A stretch of 64,000 nucleotides of DNA, taken from Paraescarpia echinospica. Taxonomy: Eukaryota; Annelida; Polychaeta; Sabellida; Siboglinidae. A model generated the notes under the pieces. It worked only from the letters and a program-made list of their open reading frames with translations, had not been told where the DNA came from and did no database searches. Shown in pieces: positions 1 to 12,600 of this stretch. How positions within the stretch are numbered: position 1 is the stretch's first letter; each line of letters opens with the position of its first letter. The position numbers were made by a program, and so were the translations under genes. The stretch is from positions 10,030,677-10,094,676 of the forward strand of contig CM034537.1 in the NCBI GenBank assembly GCA_020002185.1. Reading direction: 5' to 3'.

Positions 1-3000
1 CCGTTTATGTAAATTTATTTGGAAAACAGTCATTGGGCTTTCTATCGGTACTTCTATTTCCTGTTTTAGACCATATGAATGGGAATGTAAATTCCTGACG
101 CAGACCGTAGTAAAACCGGCCATATTTGGGCATCTACTACTATGACATTTTAAAGCTTGGTTGTGATTAGCTATTACTGAATCATGACGTGATACAACTC
201 ATTGATAAAAATGTCACAGGAAGAAGAATAATTCAGCTTTCCAATGATACCCCACATTCTCCTGTCAGTTGCTAGTGACGGAAACAAAAATTGTTTAAGA
301 AGAGTGATACTGAATTGGGCTGAAATTCGGCTGGGAGCAGTTTTGCACTGATCGCGCAGTGGTCACCTGTAGGGTTAAAAACATAACATGCACATGTGCA
401 CGTATACTTGCACAGTTACACACCCACACAGAACAACACTCGATCATACACTCACACACATGCACACAATATAATAATAATAAGCAATACCATTAAAATA
501 AAATATTAATGTTCACACCTACGTATATAAATTTAAACAATAGAAAAAGATCTATATCAGTAAAATTGTCCATTTTGACCACCATTAAATATTAAACAAT
601 AATAAACATGGCATGTACTTAACAAGATTACATGGTGAATTTTAATGTATTATTTGAATGGTGTTTACCAGCATACATAGCTTTATTTAGAGACCCGTCC
701 ACCTGTCATTTGGATGGGTAATGTTAATGGACGGGGTATAATCCATCTTAGTATAATAAGGCCCCGTCCTGTCAGTTTGTATGACAGGCTGTAAGACGGA
801 TGTCAGCACTGGAATATATCGTGTTTTGTATCACACAGAAACAAACCTTCCCGTACTTTGAATTCCTAACAGTATTTAAGCATTTTCCTGACACACGGCA
901 CTCAGTAATGCCACCACCACATAACTCACGCGTACCATCTGCAGGCGTGGCGCAAGCTGTCGGCTCGTTGACGTAGCATTTTGCACGCAGAACCCTGCCA
1001 ATCAAATCTAATCTACGCTCTTTTTACGCATGCGTGTAGGGCAGCAAATCACTTTAAAAATTGTAGTTTGTGAATGAACCCTTTCAACGGCTCTACACGA
1101 GGTTTCATTTGCTGCTACAGGGGTCAATGCAATGCATGAATGCTCCAACAACCAGTCCGTAAACAATAGATGTGATTGGTTAATTAATTTGTGGTGTCAC
1201 AGATGAATAATAATGTGCCAGAATATAAATACTAATTATGCACACTTTTTAAGTGTATTAAAGGGGCAAGAATCCAGATAAATTAGACATACCCCAGATA
1301 TATCAGGCATTTATATCATATAATAAAATATCCGAAAATTTTGTTTATGTACCTGTATATTATTAACATTTCGACTATCATGGGAGTGACTCCCGGGGAT
1401 GATCAGATTTAAAACCGAGGCTACATTCACAACGAGGCTGCGTTAATGACACACACGGTAACCGATAAACAATTCCTATTGTTCACTCTGACGCATCCGC
1501 AATGCCGCCACCAAAGGTGAAGGTTCATAAAACAAACACGATAACTCAGTTTTTTTAGAACAGCAACACCGGCACCGATGACAAGTGACTGTCACTAGTG
1601 CTACCAAGTTTACAGTAACAGCCAATGTACATCATACCGATGAAGTCGTTACCAGTGTTAGCCAGCCAGGCGAGCATGTTAGTCCTATGGCAACGGCTAC
1701 ACGTACAGCTACGCCTAGTTTCATATGTGGTTTGGTTTATGGTACAGAGTTCAGATCATAGAGTTGTACCTTTTATCGGTATATAAATGTTATGCAAAAC
1801 TGTAAATTTCTTTAAATGACATGTGCTGCATTTATAGAGTTATTGGTTATTTTAGTTTGTGGTACAGACTCCAGACCGTACAGTTGTACCTTTTATCAGT
1901 ACAATGATGTTATGCAACACTGTACATTTAGTTGAGTGATACCTGTTGCATTTATAGTTTTTCTTGTACAGTTGTACATTTCAGTATCAATTGATATTTG
2001 TAAACTACTCAACATTTTGTTATTATTACATTGCATAAACTCTTCTTCCATGCTGGCCAATTAGTGAATGTGATACCCAACAGGTCACTTATTTTGTTGT
2101 ATGGATATACCTTTTCCAGTATTTTCTATGTGCTGTAACAGTCAGTAAGTTTAATGTAAATTGGTTGTTGTTAAATATTTAACATATTTAAATAATTATT
2201 TTACCTTTATAATCTGCCTTGACGGTCAATCAGTGAGCATGATGACCAAGAAGTCCCTTACTTTGTTGTACCTCATCAGACATATGTAAATATGTTATTC
2301 ATATATTGTAGCATTAATTGTTAATGTAAACTGGTGTAATTTTGTTTACTATTATTCAACATGTATTATTTTGTTATGATGAGCATGCCAATCAAGTATT
2401 TTATTTTAAGATTTCTTTACAATTTGTTTCATATATTTAACATTGGTTGATAGTATTTTGTAGTATTCATTTGAAATAATTATTATTTTTATATGCATCA
2501 GTGCATCGTTTACATTTAATGTGTAGCTGCCTTGCAGGTGCAAGTCAGTAAGTGTACCGGTAATAATAATTTTGTTATAAATATTGTTACTTTTTTATAC
2601 ATCATTTGTTTTTTTAAATGTGTTTATACTTTGTTTGAGTTTTGATTTGCGGGGCTATAATTGTAAGTAATGTATAACTATGTGAAAGCATAAAGGCCAG
2701 CCGGCATATTAATTATCACTTGCTAGTTCATTTGTCAGGTTTTACCCAGTTGTAAGGAAAATCTGTGACGACTGATTGTGGGACTCCATCTGTCTGTAGC
2801 TAGGTTGTTTTGCACCAGGCCGTGTGGTAGAACATCAAATGTTGAAGCTGATGACTTCGCAGGAGGGTTTATGTTTTCAGTAGAAACAAGAACAACACTG
2901 ATGTTGTCTTAAGCGAGATAAAATACCGAGGTATCCAGTAATCATGTGTTTTTGTCTGTCCAAGTTGGATATTTCTTGGTAGAAAACATAGAAAGCATGC

Positions 3001-3495
3001 AGTATGTTTTCTTTCATTTACTGATGCTGTTGCTTTACCAACGGGTGTCTGTCTGTCATTGTCGAATCTCGCAGTGTTCCGTGTATGACCTCCTTCAGTT
3101 TGTGTGCTTAAGCATAAGCATTGAAGACATTTTATTCGGTGATGTCGGTTGTTATTTCTGACGTGTTTACTCAATTGTGTGATCTTTCTCTGGGTGAGTC
3201 TGCTTTTTATCGGGGTTCAGCAACTCCCCGTTTGTTTTTTGGCACTTGACTTTTTATGAGTTACTGCGTGCAAGGCAAGGCTAGGTACGAACTCTTACGC
3301 AGCACTAAAAGTTGTAAAAATGACCAGGGTTGGCATGTTTTTGTCATGTAATTAGTGGTGAAAAATGTTTTTAATGCACTGTGACACATTAGAACTGAGA
3401 AGTGTCCCTCCTTTGCTGTTGTGTTTTTGCATGGTCAAATGTTTGTGTGTGTTTGATGCAGTGATATGAGTTCAGCGGTTGTGTTTTGTCTTCAG
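1..3495. other. AT-rich sequence upstream of the first visible SLC7 exon
   Basis: No exon is recognisable here. By family comparison about 150-180 residues (the first transmembrane segments) of the transporter are missing before position 3496, so this stretch is probably intron with the start of the gene outside the window. It contains two diverged copies of a roughly 130-bp unit (about 1725-1850 and 1852-1965), another pair of related segments near 2040-2340, and one copy of a dispersed CCCGTCC-type repeat near 690-740. Otherwise it is low-complexity AT-rich DNA. Confidence 0.6.
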
Positions 3496-3621
3496 GTATT
3501 CTCATATTTGTGAATGTTACAAGTGTGAGATGGGCGACCCGGATACAGGACATCTTCACAGTCGCCAAACTCTTGGCTCTCATCATCATCATCCTCACTG
3601 GCCTCATCCTCATTGTCATGG
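3496..3621 (+). CDS. SLC7 exon a
   Basis: Acceptor TTTTGTCTTCAG precedes it and donor GTAAGT follows. It encodes [20 protein letters not shown] and the following hydrophobic helix, a highly conserved stretch of LAT-type light chains. It enters with a split codon (two bases in) and leaves one base for the next exon. Confidence 0.93.
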
Positions 3622-6600
3622 GTAAGTCTGCACACAAGCACTTTAAGGTGATTGGTTCAGCCTGTCTAGTCTTGTTTTCAATTGAATGATTTCATCACAA
3701 ATAGGTAAGATAAACTAACAATTTGTTCCCATATTGTAGTTAGAATACCAAATAATACTTCAAGGTAATTAAACTTTCATTTATTTGGTAATGTTTAATG
3801 ATTTTAACAAAACAATTCAGTTTCAAAAAATACCCACAAAATGCAAGGTTATATATTTTTAGAAATGTTCGAAATATAACTTGTGGTTTCAAATTTGGAT
3901 GTTTTAACAACAAATGATTTGATTCTAATGCCTAGTGTAAGTGTTTTTTCACAAGCAATGTTTTTAACGTTCCATTAAAGTTGGGCATTCTGATATGTTA
4001 TGTGGGCAAATGCAGTTCGTGCATAAATTTTTATGGTCGGCAAAAAAAATTACACATAAATCTCACATGGGCAGGTCAGGGTTTAATACGGGTGATTTGC
4101 CTATATGAAAGGACATTGATCACAAGTACTTTTAATGTATGAGTATTTTGATTGATAATTGACTTAGGTCTTAGTGTAAATATGTTACGGGTATTTTAAT
4201 TCACCAGTACATCACATCTATTAACAATAGGAGTAAGGAATAATACTAAAAGGAAATATGTACTTAACATTTAAGTGTCTTCTTTGCACTTCAAGGGAGG
4301 CGAGAATATTTTGAAAAGCCATTTGAGGACACAACAAAAAATGTTGGTGACATTTCTCTGGCGATCTACTCCGGCCTGTTTGCCTATGCTGGCTGGTAAG
4401 TGTTCTCGACAGATCAAGACATGTTACAACAAGTGACCATGATTATAACAAAATAAATAATACAAATATTATATTGTTTAAAAGTTTAGAATAAATACCT
4501 TGAAATGTACATGTTGAAACATGTGGAAACATTCCAGTTAATTAGACGGCTAAAAATCTACATGACTTGATGGCTGTCTTGCTAAATCTAAATTGTTTGT
4601 TAGGGAGGAAGTATCCTATGTGAAATTTAATCATTTGGAGTTAAATGTAACCTGATACATGTAATGCAAAGTACCCTCTTGATGCACAAAATCAGGTAGT
4701 GATAACATTCTGCAATCTTGTCAAGAGTGTACAACAGCTTCCATGTTGCAGGTTTTTCTTTACAAATGCTGAATATTTAGAACATTTTAATGAAGGAACT
4801 TTGAAGAAGACATGTATCAAGTTTAATGTGGCTTTAAGATGCCAAGCTCTTAACATTACCTTTAGTATCACCCCCCCCTCAAACTTCTACACACAGTGTG
4901 TATCATAGCAACAACAATTCTAGGAACTTTGCTGAGTCAGTAACATGTCTTAATTGGATTACAGCAGTCTCTATTTAGTTTTCCTATGCTTTTATCATGT
5001 TGGGTTCAAATAAATGAATCTGTTGCCATGGTAATGTATGAATCATGACGTTGTCTCACTCCAGGAACTTCCTGAACTTTGTGACTGAGGAGATGGTGGA
5101 CCCCCAGCGAGACATGCCAAGAGCCATCTACATCTCCATCCCTATTGTCACAGTCATCTACGTCCTTGCTAATGTTGCCTACTTTGCTGTCGTCTCACCG
5201 GCAGAGGTCAAGGTCTCCAATGCTGTTGCCGTGGTGAGTAGTCAGGCGCAGCTGTTGCCGTGGTGAGTAGTCAGGCGCAGCTGTTGCCGTGGTGAGTAGT
5301 CAGGCGCAGCTGTTGCCGTGGTGAGTAGTCAGGCGCAGCTGTTGCCGTGGTGAGTAGTCAGGCGCAGCTGTTGCCGTGGTGAGTAGTCAGGCGCAGCTGC
5401 AGACCATACACAAAGCTCGCTAATTTGTTGAATGCTATGAGCAATGTGTCACTCTTGGTGAGTAGAGATACAGTGGAACCTCATTGTTAAAGTCACTCTT
5501 GGTGAGTAGAGATACAGTGGAACCTCATTGTTAAAGTCACTCTTGGTGAGTAGAGATACAGTGGAACCTCATTGTTAAAGTCACTCTTGGTGAGTAGAGA
5601 TACAGTGGAACCTCATTGTTAAAGTCACTCTTGGTGAGTAGAGATACAGTGGAACCTCATTGTTAAAGTCACTCTGGTGAGTAGATACAGTGGAACCTCA
5701 TTGTTAAAGTCACTCTTGGTGAGTAGAGATACAGTGGAACCTCATTGTTAAAGTCACTCTTGGTGAGTAGAGATACAGTGGAACCTCATTGTTAAAGTCA
5801 CTCTTGGTGAGTAGAGATACAGTGGAACCTCATTGTTAAAGTCACTCTTGGTGAGTAGAGATACAGTGGAACCTCATTGTTAAAGTCACTCTTGGTGAGT
5901 AGAGATACAGTGGAACCTCATTGTTAAAGTCACTCTTGGTGAGTAGAGATACAGTGGAACCTCATTGTTAAAGTCACTCTTGGTGAGTAGAGATACAGTG
6001 GAACCTCATTGTTAAAGTCACTCTTGGTGAGTAGAGATACAGTGGAACCTCATTGTTAAGTCACTCTTGGTGAGTAGAGATACAGTGGAACCTCATTGTT
6101 AAAGTCACTCTTGGTGAGTAGAGATACAGTGGAACCTCATTGTTAAAGTCACTCTTGGTGAGTAGAGATACAGTGGAACCTCATTGTTAAAGTCACTCTT
6201 GGTGAGTAGAGATACAGTGGAACCTCATTGTTAAAGTCACTCTTGGTGAGTAGAGATACAGTGGAACCTCATTGTTAATGTCACTCTTGGTGAGTAGAGA
6301 TACAGTGGAACCTCATTGTTAAAGTCACTCTTGGTGAGTAGAGATACAGTGGAACCTCATTGTTAAAGTCACTCTTGGTGAGTAGAGATACAGTGGAACC
6401 TCATTGTTAAAGTCACTCTTGGTGAGTAGAGATACAGTGGAACCTCATTGTTAAAGTCACTCTTGGTGAGTAGAGATACAGTGGAACCTCATTGTTAAAG
6501 TCACTCTTGGTGAGTAGAGATACAGTGGAACCTCATTGTTAATGTCACTCTTGGTGAGTAGAGATACAGTGGAACCTCATTGTTAAAGTCACTCTTGGTG

Positions 6601-9600
6601 AGTAGAGATACAGTGGAACCTCATTGTTAAAGTCACTCTTGGTGAGTAGAGATACAGTGGAACCTCATTGTTAAAGTCACTCTTGGTGAGTAGAGATACA
6701 GTGGAACTTCATTGTTAAAGTCACTCTTGGTGAGTAGAGATACAGTGGAACCTCATTGTTAAAGTCACTCTTGGTGAGTAGAGATACAGTGGAACCTCAT
6801 TGTTAGTCACTCTTGGTGAGTAGAGATACAGTGGAACCTCATTGTTAAAGTCATTCTCGGGACTGAGGTAACCTGAATAATGAGGTGATCATATTACTGC
6901 GACTAATTAATTGCAGTGTAGCTGAAAGTTTCCCAAAGATATCGAGATGGTGTTCATTTAAACAGGTAAAGTGTAAAGCATTTTGTGCAGTCCTAAGGAC
7001 TGGATACCGTGCTGTATAAGAACTTAACTTTACTTCTTTTACTAGATTCCTATTTTTTACTTTTATGAAAATGATTTGATATTTTTCTAAGATGGCCGTA
7101 ATTGCAAGGTGGTTTGATTAGCAAGGTAACTGTAAAATGAGGTTTGACTGTACACTGACATTTAGTTTGTGAAAGTAATGGTGATAAATGTATGAAGGAA
7201 ACTAACTAAGATTTCCACTGTATTCTCTAATGCATTTTGGTATAATTAGTTGTTTCTGTGTTTAATTTGAATGTTTCACCCCAGATATCATATTCATGAA
7301 TTGACAGCTGAGCAGCAACATCAGTATAATAAATAATAGTCAAATCATATTTAAACATATTTTGGACAGTGAAGATATGTTTCTTTTAGTAGACAGGTAG
7401 TTGACGTGTAGATGTATATTATCTGCTGGTTTAATCACATGTGATATGTTCTGTTTGCAAACTTGCACCGATTCATTCGACCAGACTGGTTGAAGAGTAA
7501 ATGAATCTGCTATGACTTGTTAGTTGACCTTAACAAGTCTTCGTCATTTGCCGATGTTTCCTGTCATTGTTTTGTAGTTGTTTGGCGAGAGGGCATTTGG
7601 CATTATGTCTTGGATAGTTCCCGTGTTCGTCTCACTGTCCACCTTTGGAGGTGTGAACGGATTACTCTTCACTTCAGGACGGTGAGTTTTAAATGTTAGA
7701 AATTAGTTGTGTACTGTTTTCTTTAAAATCTATCTAATGTTTATTATTTGTTAATTTGGTGCAATGTAGACAATGCATTGTATCAAACAGAGGGCAAGTT
7801 ACTAGTTTCTAATACATAAAGAATTACAAGATATCTTCAGGTGGTTCAAATGTCAAAGTTGTAAAATAAGCTACAATGTTCTGGGATTTTATTTTAAAAA
7901 GACCATAATTTGAACCCGATCACAAGTTGCTGTACCAACTCAGAAACCAGCTGTAGAGAACATCCAAACATCAGTCTTAACTTTTTACAATGTTACTTTT
8001 AGGAGTTGGCTATCTCTCTGTCCATTTGTTTTTTCCACTTGTCTCTCTTACATCATAGTCATTATGTATATTTATCTGTGCAGCCTGTTCTTCGTGGGGG
8101 CTCAGGAAGGTCACCTGCCGGAGTTCCTCGCCATGATCAACGTGAAGCGATTCACACCACTGCCCGCTCTCATCTTCACCGTCAGTACCGCTTTGACACT
8201 CCAGTGAATCTATCGTTTAACAAGATTTAACAAGATTGCCATCCAGAAAATTACTCTGGATGGCAGGTGGACAAGGAAGCCTTTTGGCTTATCGAGAGTC
8301 CAATACTTTTTATCTACATGTATCCCGCCTTTTTAAGGTGTGTGTCGATTTTATTTTTAAACATATTCACGCTACTAGCACCAACACAATCGGGAGATAA
8401 TCTGTTCCATTCATTTACAATCCTTTGTGAGAATGAGAACTTTCTTATATCTAATCTACACTGCTCCTTTACTAATGTAGCTTCATGAGCTCTGGTCCTT
8501 CTATCTTTCTTAACTGAGAAAAAAATGTTTCTATCAATATTTTCATAACCATTAAATATTTTAAACACTTCTATGTGATCTCCTCTCAATCTCCTGGTCT
8601 CTAGTGTTGTTAAACCACATTCTTTTAGGTGTATTTCGTAACTAAGATCCCTCAGATTTTGTATCATTTTAGTCGCTCTCCTCTGTACTCTTTCTAGCAT
8701 ATCTATGTCCTTCTTGCGATATGGCCTCCATGCTTGTATACAATATTCTAAATGAGGCCTCACTATTGTTTTGTACAGCGGTACTATTAATTCTTTTTTC
8801 TTATACGCTATATTTCGCCTAATTAATCCAAGGATTTGATTTCCCTTTGACGCTGCAATTCCGCACTGCTCTGAAACCTTCATATCAGCACTAATGGTTA
8901 ACCCTAAGTCCTTTTCTTTTACAGTAGTACTTAGAACAGTACCCCCCTTTTATATTTTACCTCTTCATTCCCATGACCTGTGTGGAGGCATTTACATTTC
9001 CCAAAATTGAACAGCATTTGCCACTTTTCAGACCATTTGATCAACCTATCAAGATCATCTTGTAAATGCTGTCTGTCTCCATCACTTTTAATCCTTCTAA
9101 ACACTTTTGTATCATCATCCGCAAATTTTAACACCTTGCTTGTTATATCATCGTCCAAATCGTTGATATATATTAAGAATAATATAGGTCCTAGTACTGA
9201 TCCCTGTGGTACCCCACTCAATACCGATTTCCAGTTTGAAGCCTCCCATCAATCTACTACACGTTGTCTTCTGTCATTCAGCCATTTTTCTATCCAGTTT
9301 ATTATACCATTTCCTATGCCATGGGCCTTTAGCTTAAGGAGTAATCTTTGATGTGGTACTTTGTCGAAAGGTTTTTGAAAATCTAAATAGATGATATCTA
9401 CTGGTGATCCCTCATCTACCCACCTAGTGATGTCTTCCAAAAAACATAACATATTTGTTAAGCATGACCTCGCTTTTAAAAACCCATGTTGAGATGGGTT
9501 TATCAAGTTATGTTTAACAAGAAAATCCACCATGTGATCTTTAATTAGTCTTTCTAATAATTTGTAAAATCACTGATGTTAAACTCACTGGTCTATAGTT

Positions 9601-12600
9601 CTCTGACTTGTTTCTCGAACCTTTTTTAAATAACGGTATAATGTTTGCCTCTTTCCATTCTAAAGGAACCACTCCTTCTTCTAATGACAAATTAAAAACT
9701 GTTGCAAGCGGTACGCTAATTTGTTCTACAATTTCCAATAGTAGTTTGGGTGGAATCCCGTCCACTCCAGGTGATTTATTATCCTTCATAGCCCTTATTT
9801 TCTTAGCTACCATTTCCGAGGTTACAACTAACTGTCCTAAATAGTCTGAATCTGCCCCCTTGAACTTAGCCTCTGGTACTGGCAGTGAACTAATATCTTC
9901 CCCTGGTAAACACTGAACTAAAATACTCATTCAGGTCTTCTGCCATTAAGAATCCCTCTGATATTATATTTCCAGCACTATCTTCTAGAGGACCGACCTT
10001 ATCTTGAACTTTCTGTTTGCTTCGAACATATGCATAAAAACTCTTGCTGTCATGTTTTATATTACTAGCTAATTGTTGTTCATAGCTTCTCTTTGAATTT
10101 CTAATTTCAGCTGTAGCTTGGTTAAGTGCTTCTTTATAACTGTTGTAGTCTTCATCATTTCCAGTACATCTATATGACTTCCACATCATTTGTTTATACT
10201 TAATTTTTCTAATGGCTTCTTTCGATAAGTGTTTCTTTTTAGACCGTTTCCCTTGTTTTTTGAAAGGTACAAATTTATCGACTATGCACTTAATTTCACT
10301 ATTTAAGATATTCCAGCATTCGGTTGCTGTCTTATTCTTCAGTGTGTTATTCCAGTCTATCTTTGCTAAATATTTCCTCATGTCCTTATACCTTCCTTTG
10401 TGGAAATTTCTCCTATACTGCTTTTTACTATTCCTTTCTGATTTTACTTTGATGGTAAAATGTATCTGGTTGTGATCACTACTCCCCAGTGGCTCACATA
10501 TCTTGACATTGTCAACTAATTCTTTCTGTGAGGACAAAACTAAGTCTAACACATTCTGTCCCCTGGTTGGTTCTAGCACATGTTGAGAAAGGAAACTATC
10601 TTGTACTAAAACTAAAAACTTGTGGTCCTCACTCCCCATACTCTGTAGAGATTTCCATTGTATATGCCCATGGTTAAAGTCCCCCATAATAATACAGTTC
10701 CGTTTGCTTACTTCCCTTATAGCGTTTTGTATTTTTTCATTCTCTTCTATGCTTATGTTTGGACTTCGATAAACTAACCCAACTGTTAACGTTGAGTTTC
10801 CTGTAACTATGTTACACCAAACAGCTTCTTCGCAATCTGCTTCTCTTTCTAATTTTATTTCATAAGCCTGGATAGATTCTTTAATATATAAAATAACTCC
10901 ACCTCCCTTTCTTCCTATTCTATCTTTCCTAAACATTACTTATCCTGTTAGTCCCAATTCGGCATCTGATATATCAGTGGTGGCCCACGATTCGGTTATA
11001 CCTATTATGTGAGGGTCAATATCTTCTACCATAATGTTTAGTTCACTTCTTTTGTTTACTATGCTCCTTGCATTTAAACAAATGCATTTATATCCTGATT
11101 CAGAACAGTTTTCCAGGCTGTTCTTTGCCGATTTATTTCTGCTGTCTTTATCTATGCCTCCAGTTTCAGGCTTCTCTGTGAATCCCCCCTGCGAATCTAG
11201 TTTAAATAGATGCAGCCTGTCCCACTGTCAACAGATTGCAGCAACTTACACTGCATAGTGGCGTTAAGTTAGGATTTGATTTCCAGATATGAAAGGGAAT
11301 GTACTGGACATAAAGGTGATGTAAACTGAAGAGTTTCTGTAGTAAACATATCTGGTATTTAAGTTGATTGTTACTCAGCTATTTGGGTGCAAGAGTGGTT
11401 ATTTTATATGCATCTCTGTATTTTTCTGAAGTTGTAATTTCCACATTTACGGGGAACTGATCAAAATTGTTTTGTATTTTTCACAAGGAAATTAGGTTTG
11501 AATAGCAAATGCCCTGAAGCCTTGATGTTACATTTGCACCAACCAGTTAACAAATCAATAAAATGTCTATGAAATAAACTACAATTATATCAACTGGTTG
11601 ACAAAGCAATCAAACAGCCTACTCTTACCATTTCGCTGGTGAAAGGTAGCCCTTAACAGTGCATTGTAACAAAATATGTGCTTGGCCAATCATCGAAAAT
11701 GTTAATACTTGCGTTTAGATAAATTTGGTGAGATACGAATTGATGAAACTGGACTGAAGTGGTTTATGGTTATTTCATGGAGATTTCTGTTTTTGGTTGT
11801 CAGGGAGGAATGTCTCTTCTCATGCTGCTCTCCAATGATGTGTGGGTACTCATCAACTACATGAGTTTTGTGCAGTGGCTCTCGGTCGGTATGTCTATTG
11901 CTGGTCTCATCTACCTGCGTTACAAGAAACCAGACATGCCACGCCCTATCAAGGTGAGACAGATGGCAGTAGTGATTTATGTCACCATACTGGTAACTAA
12001 CAAAACGTATCTACTGTGAGCCTTTGTACTTGATAAAATAGTGTTACAATTAAATACAGTTCAATACATTCAGTTCTTTCAATGGGGATGTTAATGACGT
12101 TTTACCAAAAACACAAGTGATGAATATATATGGGCTTCATTTATGGGAAAAAGACCAATGCATTCTAGATAAAGCATAAAGCAAATCAAATAATGATCAT
12201 GTAACCTTGACATGAATAAACATGGTAGCAATTTGTGAACTGTTAATGTTTTTTGTGTTTAGTTAAAGTTCAGCGGTTGATGATATTGTTTGCAGTTCAA
12301 CATCGCTATCCCAATTACCTTCATGATATGTGTCATCTTCCTGCTGGTTGTGCCCCTGTACGCGGTGCCGGCAGACACGGGCATGGGGCTAGCTATTGTC
12401 TGCTCTGGCATCCCAGTCTACATTGTCGGCGTAGCCTGGAAGAGGAAACCTGCTTCCTTCAATAGATTCGTCCGTGAGTTCCACTTCATATTCACTGAAT
12501 GCCGTGTCATTCACCAGGGTGCATTGCATTTCATTCACCAGAGGGTGCTGCATTTCATTCATCTGGGCTGCGTTCAGAGTTTGTGTCACACTGTGACGTC

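Noticed and set aside
5448..6858. CRISPR-like array
   Set aside because: Units are head-to-tail with no unique spacers, and the setting is an animal intron; it is a minisatellite.
8181..8230. Alternative 3' end of the SLC7 gene by reading through the donor after 8180
   Set aside because: Gives only a few codons before a stop, and the family sequence resumes exactly at 11804 in phase.
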